Assembly (NCBI GenBank): GCA_012516935.1
Contig: JAAYVZ010000041.1
Coordinates: 1-64,000, forward strand
Reading direction: 5' to 3'
Source of the DNA: Holophagae bacterium
Lineage (GTDB): Bacteria; Acidobacteriota; Thermoanaerobaculia; Thermoanaerobaculales; Thermoanaerobaculaceae
DNA length: 64,000 nt
The notes beneath the pieces are model-generated. The model did not search any database. It was not told the DNA's origin and was given only the letters and a program-made list of their open reading frames with translations. Shown piece after piece: positions 1-9,201 of this stretch. The position numbers and the translations under genes were made by a program. Within the stretch, counting starts at the first letter, position 1, and each line of letters opens with the position of its first letter.

Positions 1-456
1 ACAGGTTGCCCTCGGGCCCGGACGCGAGCCCGCCGTGGTACGGGGCCTGAGTGTACCGGGGCGCCCTGGCCGGGCCGCGGCCGGGGCGGCTGCGGCCGAA
101 AGAGGAGGTCGACTGCGCGGGGCGACGGGTCGGGGTCGCTTCGCCCGGCGACTTCGGCGGATCGCTGGCGCGGCGACCGACCATCCGCGGTCGCTGCACC
201 GCCCCGAAAGCCACCATCTCCAAGCCTGGCTCCGTGCGGTAAAATGAGGTCGACGCAGCCCGGATGTCAGGCACGAGCGGACGGCCAGCGAGCCCACCTC
301 CGTGCCGCACCACGGGTCGCGAGTGAGGTGTTCCCAGATGTCACACCTTGGAGGTTCAGGAACGAGGGAGGGGGTATGGAGGTGACGCGGTCGTGTCTAA
401 ACCCTGATGACATAGAGGTTGACGAAGGTGGCACGGAGGTTGCTCTAAACGGAGTC
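1..456. other. Upstream region of pilus operon, no supported gene
   Basis: No reading frame here has family motifs or a credible ribosome-binding site with the high third-position GC of the neighbours. The last 100 bases are less GC-rich than the coding sequence that follows, as expected for a promoter region. A sigma-54 consensus lies at 429-444, and a possible -10 hexamer TAAAAT at 240-245 lacks a clear -35. TGTC tetramers at 265, 339 and 394 resemble the half-sites reported for PilR-type activators, but they are too short to carry weight. The end of an upstream gene may lie left of the window. Confidence 0.5.
429..444 (+). promoter_or_regulatory. Sigma-54 (RpoN) promoter
   Basis: TGGCACG-N4-TTGCT matches the published sigma-54 consensus (TGGCACG-N4-TTGCW) at every defined position. 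The -24 GG is at 430-431 and the -12 GC at 442-443, so transcription would start near 455, just before the first prepilin-like gene. Type IV pilin genes are sigma-54 dependent in several bacteria. The match overlaps the optional N-terminal extension of the first gene, which argues for the shorter start. Confidence 0.6.
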
Positions 457-1056
457 GTGCGAGACTCGTTCCGCGATGACGCTGTTTCCGGGCCGCAGGG
501 CTTCACCTTCATCGAGGTCCTCGTCGTGGTCGCGATCATCGGCCTCATCTCGACGATGGTCATGGTGTCGCTCAACAGCTACTGGCAGCGGTCACGCCTC
601 GAGGGCGGTGCCAACGACGTGCGCAGCTTCCTGCTCACGGCGCAGGACCTCGCCATCGCGACCAACGATCGGGTGACGGTCACGCTCCAGAAGATCGGCA
701 GCTCGTGGGTGCTCGAGATGCTGCCCGAGCGGCCGCCGACTCCTGGCTCGGTCCTCGATCTCGGCGTGCGGCGACGCATGGAGCTGCCTGCGCACCTCGT
801 GGTGAACGGGTTGACCCTGGGGGATGGCACCGACTGGGTGGAGTACCCGGCCAACGTCCACAACGTGGTCTGTACCTCGCGGTCGCGGACCCAGCAGCAG
901 ACGGCGGCCAAGGTCTTCGGTGACATTCCCAACACCAGAGTGCTCCGCCTCACCCACGAGTCGATCGTGGAGGGCCGGCTGTCCCCACGTACGGTGTTCG
1001 AGATCCAGATCTCGCCGCTGTGGAACGTGCGGATGCTGAAACGGAGGGCGGCATGA
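457..1056 (+). CDS. GspH/FimT-like type IV pseudopilin
   Basis: Probable minor pilin of a type IV pilus (FimT/GspH family), processed by prepilin peptidase at the inner membrane. The leader ends in PQG followed by FTFIEVLVVVAIIG, with Gly before the cut and Glu at mature position 5, then one hydrophobic helix and a GspH-like globular part. The start is uncertain. GTG 457 gives a normal 15-residue leader and sits just after the predicted sigma-54 transcription start. ATG 376 has a purine-rich GAGGGAGGGGG ahead of it but adds 27 residues in low-GC3 codons that would overlay the promoter. First gene of an overlapping operon; its TGA overlaps the next ATG (ATGA at 1053). Confidence 0.8.
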   Translation: MRDSFRDDAVSGPQGFTFIEVLVVVAIIGLISTMVMVSLNSYWQRSRLEGGANDVRSFLLTAQDLAIATNDRVTVTLQKIGSSWVLEMLPERPPTPGSVLDLGVRRRMELPAHLVVNGLTLGDGTDWVEYPANVHNVVCTSRSRTQQQTAAKVFGDIPNTRVLRLTHESIVEGRLSPRTVFEIQISPLWNVRMLKRRAA

Positions 1057-1550
1057 GGCGGCGCGGACGGATGGTTCCCACGACCCGACGCGGCCAGCGG
1101 GGCCTGGCACTCGCCGAGGTGCTGGTCGCGTTCTTCCTGCTGTTCGTCATCACTCTGGCGGTGCTGGAGATGCTATCGATGGCGTTCATGGTCAACCAGG
1201 CCGCCGGAATGCGGACGGAGCTCGCCTACAAGGCCCAACTGGTGGTCGAGCAGCTCCGGATCCAGTCGGCGATCCCGACCGCCAACGCCTGCTGCCCGCT
1301 CGATGCGGGCGACGTCGTGACGCTGCCCGTTAGCAGCAGTTGCCTGGCCACCTACTGGGGGCCGTCGGCAGCCAACATCATCGAGCCGGAAGCACGTTAC
1401 CAGATCTTCTACCAGGTCACGGACGGACCGGGCGGAAGCCGGTTCGTGGTCGTGGAGGCGGCGCCGACGGCGGTCGGCAACTACCGATACCTCGGTGAGA
1501 CGCAACGCGAGGCGGTGGGGAAGGTGGTGCGCTATGTCGCGGAGATCTAG
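1053..1550 (+). CDS. PilV-like type IV pilus minor pilin
   Basis: About 165 residues. The N-terminus has a basic leader ending QRG, then LALAEVLVAFFLLFVITLAVLEML, which is a class III signal with Glu at position 5 and a single transmembrane helix. The remainder is small, with a Cys pair (ACCPL) and a third Cys (SSCLA) that may form disulfides. By order (FimT/GspH-, PilV-, PilW-, PilX-, PilY1-like) this is the PilV slot, a minor pilin thought to prime pilus assembly with PilY1. The start is ATG 1053, overlapping the previous stop by 4 nt and preceded by GGAGGG. Sequence alone does not separate PilV from general-secretion GspI. Confidence 0.75.
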   Translation: MRRRGRMVPTTRRGQRGLALAEVLVAFFLLFVITLAVLEMLSMAFMVNQAAGMRTELAYKAQLVVEQLRIQSAIPTANACCPLDAGDVVTLPVSSSCLATYWGPSAANIIEPEARYQIFYQVTDGPGGSRFVVVEAAPTAVGNYRYLGETQREAVGKVVRYVAEI

Positions 1551-2880
1551 CGCCCGCCGCTACCTCGGACCGCGCCCAGCCGTGGCCGGGTTCACGCTCG
1601 TCGAGCTGTTGGCCGTGCTGGCCTGCCTCGGGATGATCCTTTGGATGGCTGGGCAGCTCCTGTTCCCGATGCGCACCGCGGCCGAGCGCCAGCGGGCGCA
1701 GGTGGAGGCCCGCCAGACGGCGCGCTCCGCCGCCGACTACATGGCGTTCGTGCTGCGCGGCGCCACCGACGGCGTCCCCGGGGGTGGGGCGATGTTCCGC
1801 AGCCCGCTGGCGATCATGACCTGGGTGGTGACCGGGAACCAGGGCTCCACCGGTTCCAACCCGGGGTGTCCGGGTGCCGACGACTGCGTGCAGACTGCGT
1901 TCAACAACGTTGCGCGTGCCTCCGACGGCAACCTTGCTGATGAAGGCACCGATATCATCACGGTGGGCCAGTTCGAGGAGTCCACCCTGATGCGCAACGC
2001 GAACACGAGCTGGCCAGGAAACAACAGCACCACCACCGCGTACTGGTTCTACGAGCAGGGGTGCGAGGCCTACATACCGCCGGCGCTTCCAGCCGGGGAC
2101 GATGCTCGGAACCTCGCGCTTTTCGACAGCGTCACCGGTAAGGGTACGCACGGCGGCTCGCCCAATTTCTCGAAGCTCATGGTAGCGTTCGACGAGAGTC
2201 GTAGGTACCTCTTCTACCAAATCACCGACTACCTCTCGGGGAGCAACACCACGACGTGCTCCGGCCCGGCCGACCCTCCGTGCCAGGTCTCCGGCAAACG
2301 CATGCCGTGCGTGGCCGTCGAGGCGTACCCGGATACGGCAGCGCTCAACGCGCCGGGAGGGGTACGAGCGCTCACCGGGATCGTCCACCTCACGACCGGC
2401 ATGCGGTTCATGACGTTCCGAGTCTGCAACCGCTGGTTGCAGCAGCGCAACGGGCTGTTCGACCCGACCGCGGATGCCAACTGTCCGGCTGAGGGGGATG
2501 GCAACACCCCGGGATGGACCTCGCTGTTGCCGAACGTCGAGGACCTTCAGATCGCATACATCTACGACGACGGGAGGGTGATGAACACCGCCCACCTTCG
2601 CCTGGCGACGGAGCCGGTCGCCGGGGGATGCGACACCGCGACCGGGGTGCCGTGCCAGGGCTTCCACGGGGACCCGGCGGCGATCCTCGACATCGCGCAC
2701 GTCATCGGGTTCCGCGTCACCGTTGTCGCCCGCTCGAGCGCGGAGGTCGTGTGGGAGTCGCCGGCGCAGCTCCGACGAGTCGTGGAAGACACCGGCGTAC
2801 CGGCAGGCTCGCCCGATCGGTTCCGGCGCCATGTCGTTTCCGTCAACGCCTTGCTTCGCAACCGGGTGCCGATGACATGA
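1534..2880 (+). CDS. PilW-like type IV pilus minor pilin
   Basis: Large minor pilin of about 448 residues. The basic leader ends VAG and is followed by FTLVELLAVLACLGMILWMAG: conserved Gly, Phe at mature 1, Glu at mature 5, then the membrane helix. The long beta-rich C-terminal part has several Cys (around CPGADDC, TTCSGPADPPC), consistent with a disulfide-stabilised periplasmic domain. PilW family members are usually shorter (about 250-350 residues), so this one is large. ATG 1534 was chosen over upstream starts because it gives a normal leader and follows AAGGTGG; it overlaps the pilV-like gene by 17 nt. Confidence 0.75.
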   Translation: MSRRSSARRYLGPRPAVAGFTLVELLAVLACLGMILWMAGQLLFPMRTAAERQRAQVEARQTARSAADYMAFVLRGATDGVPGGGAMFRSPLAIMTWVVTGNQGSTGSNPGCPGADDCVQTAFNNVARASDGNLADEGTDIITVGQFEESTLMRNANTSWPGNNSTTTAYWFYEQGCEAYIPPALPAGDDARNLALFDSVTGKGTHGGSPNFSKLMVAFDESRRYLFYQITDYLSGSNTTTCSGPADPPCQVSGKRMPCVAVEAYPDTAALNAPGGVRALTGIVHLTTGMRFMTFRVCNRWLQQRNGLFDPTADANCPAEGDGNTPGWTSLLPNVEDLQIAYIYDDGRVMNTAHLRLATEPVAGGCDTATGVPCQGFHGDPAAILDIAHVIGFRVTVVARSSAEVVWESPAQLRRVVEDTGVPAGSPDRFRRHVVSVNALLRNRVPMT

Positions 2881-2891
2881 GGGGTTCGTCC

Positions 2892-3671
2892 ATGCGGAAG
2901 ATCACGCGCAAGCAGCGAGGCATCGCCCTTGTCACCGTCGTCCTCATCCTGCTGGTGCTCACCGTGCTGGGGCTCACCGCGACCATCATGATGACCCAGG
3001 AGGACCGCCTGTCGTCCCGGATGGAGCTTCAGAAGGAAGCGTTTTACGCTGCCGAGGCCGGGATGCGGCACGGCGAGCGGGTGTGCAACGGCATCACCTT
3101 TACGGCCGATGCGCTCACCTCGATGCTGCGGGAGCCTTTCGCCGCGCATGCTCCGGCGCCCAATCCCGCAACCAGTCCGGGCCTGCCGCAGCACCCCGGG
3201 CCGAGCCGCGACCCGGCTGACTGGACCAACGACCGGCTCGGGAATTTTCTCAGGGAGTTGGCGGACGAAAGCAACGCCGCCGGCGAGCTGGTCTCTGTGG
3301 CATATCCGATTTCGAACCGCGAGGTCTCGATCGCCTCGCTGTCGGGGCGCGGCCGCAACCGGCGCGCCTACTACTCGTTGTACGTGCGTAACAACCCCGA
3401 GGACATGGGCAACCTGCAGGTGCCGCCGTTGAATCAGGACCCGGACAACCGGCTGCGGCTGGTCTCGGTCGGTTTCGTCACCGACGGCAACGGCGTCAAC
3501 AACCTCGGGCAGGCCAACGTGCTGGCGGTGCGGATCCTCGAGGAGGAGCTCTCGTGGGAGGTTCGCTCCGGTGGCACCGAGAACCAGGATCTTCAGGACA
3601 CCGGCGCCACCGCATCGGGAGTCTGGTCCGGGAAACGGCGACGGACGCCGACCCCGGTACCGGGGCCCTGA
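2892..3671 (+). CDS. PilX-like type IV pilus assembly protein
   Basis: About 259 residues. The N-terminus fits the PilX N-terminal family: basic stretch, QRG, IALVTVVLILLVLTVLGLT, then the typical helix ending in AFYAAEAGMRHGE. As in other PilX proteins, Glu at mature position 5 is absent. PilX is a minor pilin that works with PilV, PilW and PilY1 at the pilus tip. ATG 2892 has GAGGGG 7 nt upstream; ATG 2877, overlapping the pilW-like stop, is an alternative adding five residues. The C-terminus is short and basic. A 66-nt gap precedes pilY1. Confidence 0.8.
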   Translation: MRKITRKQRGIALVTVVLILLVLTVLGLTATIMMTQEDRLSSRMELQKEAFYAAEAGMRHGERVCNGITFTADALTSMLREPFAAHAPAPNPATSPGLPQHPGPSRDPADWTNDRLGNFLRELADESNAAGELVSVAYPISNREVSIASLSGRGRNRRAYYSLYVRNNPEDMGNLQVPPLNQDPDNRLRLVSVGFVTDGNGVNNLGQANVLAVRILEEELSWEVRSGGTENQDLQDTGATASGVWSGKRRRTPTPVPGP

Positions 3672-3737
3672 GGCGCGGGAGCAGGCGACGGTGTCGAGTT
3701 GCGACGATCTGTCGGTGGAGCAGATGAGGAGGCTCGG

Positions 3738-6700
3738 ATGATCAACACGACCTGGCGGGCACGAGTACGGACCGGCGGGATCCTCGCCGTGGCGCTGGGG
3801 ACGGCGGTGTGGGTCGCGGCCCAGCTGTCGACCAACGAGAGGTACGATCTCATGCGTCAGGTCACGGTCCAGCAGCCCCACGCGAACTTCCTCCTGGTGC
3901 TCGATGTCTCGGGCTCGATGCGGTGGGACGTCGATGGCTACCGCGTCGGCGTCGACAGCACCGGCGGGTGGGTTCGCGCCCACTGGATCAAAGGGACCGA
4001 GGACTGCCTCTGCTTCGCCGATGGCACCGGTGGCCTGACCGGCAAGTACTTCAACTGGAACGTGGGTGGGATCACGCTCAACAACGTCTTCGCCACCGCA
4101 CCGATCGTCGCCCGGGTCGAGCCCCCGAACTTCGACTCCCGCGGCGGGGCGGCATGGAACCCGACCGGCATCGGCACCGACGACTACGCCGTCGAGTGGG
4201 AGGGCGAGATCGTCTTCCCGGTCGCCGGCGCCTACCAGCTCACCTTCACCGGTGACGACGGGTTCAGGGTCTTTTTGTGGGATGCCACGGCGGGAGCGGG
4301 CGGAGACTGGGTCAACCATACCGCTGAGTCGTTCTGGTACGACCACCCGGCTACCACCTGGACCTCCGACACCTACGACTTCGCTGCCTGCACCTCGATC
4401 AAGGTCAAGATCCAGTACTACCAGCGCACGGGGTCCTCGGTCGCCGTTCTCGGCTGGGTGACGCCCGGCAATGCGGTCTCGGTGCCGATTCCGGCGCAGT
4501 GGCTGAAGCCGATAGATCCACCGACGCTCGCGACCCCGACGCCGACCCCCACCGCCACCGCCACCGCCACTGCTCGCCCCACGCTGGCACCGACAGCCAC
4601 GGCGACGGCGACGCCCACGGCTCCGCCGACGGCGACGCTCGCGCCGACTCAGACGCCGACCTCCACATGGACGCCGCGTCCCGCCACCGCCACGCGAACG
4701 CCACGGCCCCCCACCTCCACGCGGACGCGTACCTTCACACCGGGGCCCACCAACACCCCGGCACCGACGGCGACGTTTACGCGCACCTTCACACCGGCGC
4801 CCACCGCCACCAGGACCAACACCGTGCCGACGCCGACGCCGACCAACACCGTGCCGACGCGGACGCCGACCAACACCGTGCCGACGCCGACCCGAACCGT
4901 CACCAACACCGTGCCGACGCCGCCGCCGACCAACACCGTGCCGACGCGGACGCCGACCAACACCGTGCCGCCGCCGACGGCGACGCGAACCGCCACCAAC
5001 ACTGTGCCGCCGCCCACGGCAACCGCCACGATGACACCGCGCCCCACCTCCACCTTCACGCCGACCGCGACGATGACGCCGCGCGCCACCTCAACACGGG
5101 CGCCAACGCGCACGCCGACGCTGCCGAGCTACGGCCTTTCCAACGCCGGTGTGCTGCTCGCCCAGGCGGGGAGCGGCGGGCTCGAGATGCGCTGCAAGAC
5201 GTATCGCTACATCCTGCGGGTTCAGCAGCTCTTGCCGAGCCGTATGGCGATCGTCAAGAACGTGCTCGGCGACTCCGTCTCGATCTACACTCCGTGGGTT
5301 CCGCCCGATACCCCGCCCGCAGTCGACAACCCGCTGTGGGCCGGTGGGACGGTGACCATCACGGGTCCGTTCGAGAACGTGACCTCGCCTGGCAACGAGA
5401 ACTCCAGCCACGTCGGTACCGGTGACCAGCCGTACCCCGCCTTCGCTCGCACGTGGAACTGGGTCTACGAGATCACCTTCGCGGACTACCAGCGCAGCGA
5501 GCCGGGCTATCCCGTGACCGACATCGCGGGTCCGAGCGCAGAGCACGGCATCGTGCCGCCGTTCGGCACCGCGCCCGTCGAGCAGCCCCCGCTCGATGTG
5601 GTCAAGGACACTCAGGACAAGGTCAACTGGGGGCTCATGGTCTACTCGACCGGCCTTTTGCAGCCGGCAGACAAGTTCCAGGTGATCCAGGTTCCCGATA
5701 CCACCGACGTTGGCACCGTCGACGCCATCATCGACGCCATGCGGCTGTCCAAGGAGGGCGGTGTGAACGCCTTCGGCGCCACACCGACCGCCGAGGCGCT
5801 GGCGTTCGCCAACGACATCATGAAGAAAGTGGCCGAGGGCGGCACCGTCTCCGACGACCTCGTGTTCTCCTCGGTGGTGCCACGTGATCCGAAGCTCACC
5901 TGCGACCGCCTTTTCGCCAACATCCTGGTCACGGACGGGATCTCCAACGTCGGCAACCCGGGTGGGAGCTGCGCAGACGCCGGCAACTGGCAGGAGCCGT
6001 GCCGCCCGTGCCGGGACTGCTGCACCGCCGAGATGGATGACAACGGAGTCTGCTGCACGGTCCTCGATCCCTATACCTGGGAGTGCGACCCGGCGACCGT
6101 GATCCCCAGGCCCGCCGCGGGCTGGTGGGACCACGACGGCGGCTGCCCAGACTCGGGACCCTCGGGATTCGTGTGTCCGAACGGCTACACGAATTTCGCA
6201 GCCGGCAAAGCCGAGGAAGGGTACGAGGCCCAGGTGACGACGGTGACCGGGGCGGACCACGACCTCGAGCTCCGCACCTTCGTCATCGGTCTCTCCTCCG
6301 ACGTGAGCCCGTGTGAGCTCAACCACACCGCGTACCGAGGGCGCACCGATGCCGCCAACCTCGCTAACGTGGACATCGGTATCGAGGTCAAGAAGAACCC
6401 GTTCCTGCCCGGAGGCCCCGGCCACACAACCGGGACCGACTACGACAACCCTGCCGAGCCCGGGAACAAGTACTGCCAGGCGGCCAACTCGGCCGAGCCG
6501 TGGTACCGCGGGCCGTGTCGGGCCGACCCCTGCAGCTCGAGCGTGCCGTACCACGGGCACTACGCGTTCTTCGCCGGAAGCGCCGCGACGCTGGGCGACG
6601 CCATACGCCACATCGTCGACAGCGCCGGGCCGGGCGACTACTCGACCTCGGGCCCGACGATCTCCGATGCCGGCCAGTTCTCGGGATCGAAGGGTCTCAT

Positions 6701-8717
6701 CACCTCGGCCAGGGTTCCCGGCTGGAAGGGGCATATTCACGCCTACGACGTCAGCAACCCCAACCGCTGCAACGATGGTGTGAACACCTGTGCGGACCCG
6801 GCGGCGATTTGTATTCCCGACGATCCGGCAGTGCCGGGCGGGCCCGGGTACTGTGGTCCCCCGTTCACCTTCAACGAGGTCTGGGAGGCAGGGGAGGTGC
6901 TGACCTCCGGTAACGGCGGGGAGGAGCGCTATATCTACACCTGGGATGCTCGGAACCCCAACGCGGATCCGATACGCCTGGATCCGGACGACCTGACGGG
7001 TACCGCAACCACGCTCAACACGCTGTGCAGTGACTGCGGGATCACCGCCGCGGTCGTCGACTTCATCCTCGGCAACGACGGCTCGGGGCACCCGCGGGCC
7101 TGGAAGCTGGGCGCGATCATGCACTCCGGTCCGGCGATCGTCGCCGCTCCGGAGGCCTGGAAGAAGGGAACCGGGCACGGCAGCTTCGAAAGGACCTACA
7201 AGCAGCGTCACGGGGTAACCTGGGTCGGCAGCTCGGACGGCCTCATGCACTGCTTCGACCTCGACGACGGCGTCGAGGTGCTGGCGCTGTTGCCCCCGGA
7301 CCTGCTGGCGATGCAGGTACAACGCTACCAGAACTACCTCGACGCGCCGGCCGACAGACCCGTCGGCCAGGACACCGACGCGGCAAAACACCTGTTCGGC
7401 GTCGCCACCTCGCCGCGGTTTGCCGACGTCTATGACTCCGACGCCAAGGAGTTCCGCACGGTCATGTACTTCGGGCTCGGACCGGGCGGCAGGTCGCTCC
7501 ACGCCGTCGACATCACCCACCCGTGGTGGCGCAACACCGACGGCGCGCCGGGTCGAACCGGCGCTTCGGACGCCGCGGATCCCAATTTCGGTTTCGGCGC
7601 CGGCAAGACGGGCCCACCGGTCAAGATCCTGTGGAGCCGGACGGGTACCGCCGTGCCCCCGGGCGAGACGCAATTCATCCCGCTGCTGAGCCACCTCGGG
7701 CAGACGTGGTCGATCCCCGCACTCGGGATGAGCGTCGATCAGCCCAAGAAGTTCCACCTCGTGGTGGGCAGTGGGTACATTCCATACGCGGAGGGCGCGG
7801 ACGACCAGCCTGGGTACTTCTACATGCTCGATCCGCTGACCGGCGAGCTACACGCCGATGTGACCTCCGACAACCCCGTGACGCTGTCCCCTCGGGCGGG
7901 TGGACCGGTCTTCGTGCGCAACCAGGGGTTCGCCCCCAGCACGATCTGGGATACCAGCTCGACACGGTTCTACCCCGACAACCGGGTGAACGAGGCGATT
8001 CAACCCGACCTCCACGGGCAGCTCTGGCTGCTGCGACGCCAGGGAAGCGGCGACTGGCAGGCAGCGCCGCTGCCCGACCCCGAGAACGAGCTCATCGGCC
8101 AGCCCCTCTACTTCAACACGCCGGTCGCCGGTTACCCGATCACCGTCTCGACCCACAACCTCATGGTCGCGGTTTCGGGGTCGTTCTACGAGACGAGCTC
8201 CAGCATCTCGACGCACGTGGGCGAGCCTGGCCACTTCGTCCCCAAGGTCTTCCTCATCTCGCGGTCGCTGGCCGATGGGAACGTCGAGATCGAGAGCTTC
8301 AAGATCGGCGGCCTGCCGATCACGAACCCGCCGTCGGGGACCGGCAAGACCACGCTCAGCAACGCTGCGCAGGCCACCGCCTACCCGCTGCTGTTCACCC
8401 CAGTCGATCCGGGGGAGGAGGCGGTGGCGGTGTTCCTGCTCTACGACCCCGAGGTGTTCGGCGATGAGTGCGTAGGTCACGCTTTCCTGCTCTCGGTCTA
8501 TTTCACGCCGGATACGCTGGCGACACCGTTCATCGACGTCACCGATGCCGGCATCGGTGCCGCCTCCGGCATCGCCGTGGGTGGGGGGTATCCGTTGATC
8601 GCGCACTCGGCGACCGGTGCGGACAAGAAGGCGTACTTCTACGTCGACCGCACGAAGCCGATGCCGATCATCGCCGAGACCGAGGCGGACGTGCTGTGGT
8701 GGCGGGAGCTGCTGTAG
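3738..8717 (+). CDS. pilY1: PilY1-type pilus tip protein with PA14 and Thr/Pro-rich insert
   Basis: About 1,659 residues, larger than typical PilY1 (about 1,000-1,200). PilY1 proteins are secreted pilus-tip adhesins/assembly factors. In order: signal peptide (residues 1-28); start of a von Willebrand A fold with the metal site DVSGS (Asp56, Ser58, Ser60); a PA14-like module (about 93-247, with [13 protein letters not shown]), often carbohydrate-binding; a Thr/Pro/Ala linker (about 264-464); the rest of the VWA fold ([20 protein letters not shown]); a Cys-rich patch; and a PilY1-type beta-propeller ([29 protein letters not shown]). ATG 3738 follows GAGGAGG by 5 nt and gives a clean signal peptide. 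The PA14 and Thr/Pro segments appear inserted into the VWA domain. I did not recognise the calcium loop known from Pseudomonas PilY1. Confidence 0.85.
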   Translation: MINTTWRARVRTGGILAVALGTAVWVAAQLSTNERYDLMRQVTVQQPHANFLLVLDVSGSMRWDVDGYRVGVDSTGGWVRAHWIKGTEDCLCFADGTGGLTGKYFNWNVGGITLNNVFATAPIVARVEPPNFDSRGGAAWNPTGIGTDDYAVEWEGEIVFPVAGAYQLTFTGDDGFRVFLWDATAGAGGDWVNHTAESFWYDHPATTWTSDTYDFAACTSIKVKIQYYQRTGSSVAVLGWVTPGNAVSVPIPAQWLKPIDPPTLATPTPTPTATATATARPTLAPTATATATPTAPPTATLAPTQTPTSTWTPRPATATRTPRPPTSTRTRTFTPGPTNTPAPTATFTRTFTPAPTATRTNTVPTPTPTNTVPTRTPTNTVPTPTRTVTNTVPTPPPTNTVPTRTPTNTVPPPTATRTATNTVPPPTATATMTPRPTSTFTPTATMTPRATSTRAPTRTPTLPSYGLSNAGVLLAQAGSGGLEMRCKTYRYILRVQQLLPSRMAIVKNVLGDSVSIYTPWVPPDTPPAVDNPLWAGGTVTITGPFENVTSPGNENSSHVGTGDQPYPAFARTWNWVYEITFADYQRSEPGYPVTDIAGPSAEHGIVPPFGTAPVEQPPLDVVKDTQDKVNWGLMVYSTGLLQPADKFQVIQVPDTTDVGTVDAIIDAMRLSKEGGVNAFGATPTAEALAFANDIMKKVAEGGTVSDDLVFSSVVPRDPKLTCDRLFANILVTDGISNVGNPGGSCADAGNWQEPCRPCRDCCTAEMDDNGVCCTVLDPYTWECDPATVIPRPAAGWWDHDGGCPDSGPSGFVCPNGYTNFAAGKAEEGYEAQVTTVTGADHDLELRTFVIGLSSDVSPCELNHTAYRGRTDAANLANVDIGIEVKKNPFLPGGPGHTTGTDYDNPAEPGNKYCQAANSAEPWYRGPCRADPCSSSVPYHGHYAFFAGSAATLGDAIRHIVDSAGPGDYSTSGPTISDAGQFSGSKGLITSARVPGWKGHIHAYDVSNPNRCNDGVNTCADPAAICIPDDPAVPGGPGYCGPPFTFNEVWEAGEVLTSGNGGEERYIYTWDARNPNADPIRLDPDDLTGTATTLNTLCSDCGITAAVVDFILGNDGSGHPRAWKLGAIMHSGPAIVAAPEAWKKGTGHGSFERTYKQRHGVTWVGSSDGLMHCFDLDDGVEVLALLPPDLLAMQVQRYQNYLDAPADRPVGQDTDAAKHLFGVATSPRFADVYDSDAKEFRTVMYFGLGPGGRSLHAVDITHPWWRNTDGAPGRTGASDAADPNFGFGAGKTGPPVKILWSRTGTAVPPGETQFIPLLSHLGQTWSIPALGMSVDQPKKFHLVVGSGYIPYAEGADDQPGYFYMLDPLTGELHADVTSDNPVTLSPRAGGPVFVRNQGFAPSTIWDTSSTRFYPDNRVNEAIQPDLHGQLWLLRRQGSGDWQAAPLPDPENELIGQPLYFNTPVAGYPITVSTHNLMVAVSGSFYETSSSISTHVGEPGHFVPKVFLISRSLADGNVEIESFKIGGLPITNPPSGTGKTTLSNAAQATAYPLLFTPVDPGEEAVAVFLLYDPEVFGDECVGHAFLLSVYFTPDTLATPFIDVTDAGIGAASGIAVGGGYPLIAHSATGADKKAYFYVDRTKPMPIIAETEADVLWWRELL
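4531..5130 (+). repeat. In-frame Thr/Pro-coding repeat tract in pilY1
   Basis: Low-complexity DNA coding TPTPTATAT-like sequence. The core from about 4815 to 5010 repeats a unit of about 27 bp encoding TNTVPTRTP or TNTVPTPTP, seven copies with small length variants, all in frame. It predicts an extended, possibly O-glycosylated stalk. Near-identical copies make it a likely site of copy-number change between strains and of assembly error. Confidence 0.85.
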
Positions 8718-8740
8718 GCGACCGGCTCCTGAGCAACTCG

Positions 8741-8769
8741 CGGGGCGGGCCGTTCGGTCCCCCCCTTTT
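8741..8769 (+). terminator. Possible weak terminator after pilY1
   Basis: A GC-rich imperfect stem (GGGCC-GTTC-GGTCCC) is followed by a C run and TTTT, 24 nt after the pilY1 stop and just before the tRNA promoter. Stem pairing has one mismatch, so this is tentative. Confidence 0.3.
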
Positions 8770-8786
8770 CCTTGCGGCTCGTGCAC

Positions 8787-8816
8787 TTGACGGTGTGCGA
8801 GGGCGTGGGGTAGAGT
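8787..8816 (+). promoter_or_regulatory. Housekeeping promoter for tRNA-Val genes
   Basis: -35 TTGACG (8787-8792), 18-nt spacer, -10 TAGAGT (8811-8816). It sits about 105 nt before the first tRNA, leaving a 5' leader for RNase P to remove. Confidence 0.6.
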
Positions 8817-8925
8817 GCCGGTCCCGGTTTGCCCGGGGCCGCTCTTTGGCAGCACCCAATCAGGGACGAGGATGGGCCTCAAGGGTCCGGCGCGAGCCGG
8901 AACGCCCATCAGCAGCCCGCGAAGC

Positions 8926-9003
8926 AGGCGCGTAGCTCAGCTTGGTTAGAGCGCTACCTTGACACGGTAGAGGTCTGCGGTTCGAGTCCGCACGCGCCTA
9001 CCA
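8926..9003 (+). tRNA. tRNA-Val (GAC)
   Basis: Full cloverleaf. Acceptor stem AGGCGCG pairs with CGCGCCT. The D arm is GCTC...GAGC, anticodon stem CTACC/GGTAG with loop TTGACAC (anticodon GAC at 8961-8963), T arm TGCGG-TTCGAGT-CCGCA. Discriminator A and CCA are encoded (9001-9003). Confidence 0.95.
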
Positions 9004-9025
9004 TTCGCTTCGTACGTGACCTTGT

Positions 9026-9101
9026 AGGCGCGTAGCTCAGTCGGTAGAGCGCATCCCTCACACGGATGAGGTCTGCGGTTCGAGCCCGCACGCGCCTACC
9101 A
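9026..9101 (+). tRNA. tRNA-Val (CAC)
   Basis: Full cloverleaf with the same acceptor and T stems as the preceding tRNA. The anticodon stem is CATCC/GGATG with loop CTCACAC (anticodon CAC at 9059-9061); CCA is encoded. It lies 22 nt after the GAC gene and is surely co-transcribed; together they read all-C and all-G ending Val codons. Confidence 0.95.
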
Positions 9102-9111
9102 TCGATCTGCT

Positions 9112-9138
9112 GGCCGTCCCTTGTGGGCGGCCGTTTTT
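9112..9138 (+). terminator. Rho-independent terminator of the tRNA operon
   Basis: Stem GGCCG(T)CCC / GGGCGGCC with loop TTGT and one bulged T, followed by GTTTTT. It lies 10 nt after the second tRNA and before thrS. Confidence 0.8.
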
Positions 9139-9201
9139 CGTTTCCGGGGCTCGGGCGCTGGCTCCGGGGATGCGTCGACGAAGCGCCGTAAGAGGTGTGA
9201 G

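Noticed and set aside
376-456. N-terminal extension of the first pseudopilin
   Set aside because: A 42-residue leader is abnormal, GC3 is low and it overlays a sigma-54 promoter; kept only as an alternative.
4815-5010. CRISPR-like regular repeats
   Set aside because: Units are contiguous, in frame and code a Thr/Pro stalk; there are no spacers and no cas genes.
5091-7757. Long open frame (888 codons) antisense to pilY1
   Set aside because: No domain motifs; composition Arg/Gly/Val-rich as expected from the complement of high-GC3 coding DNA.
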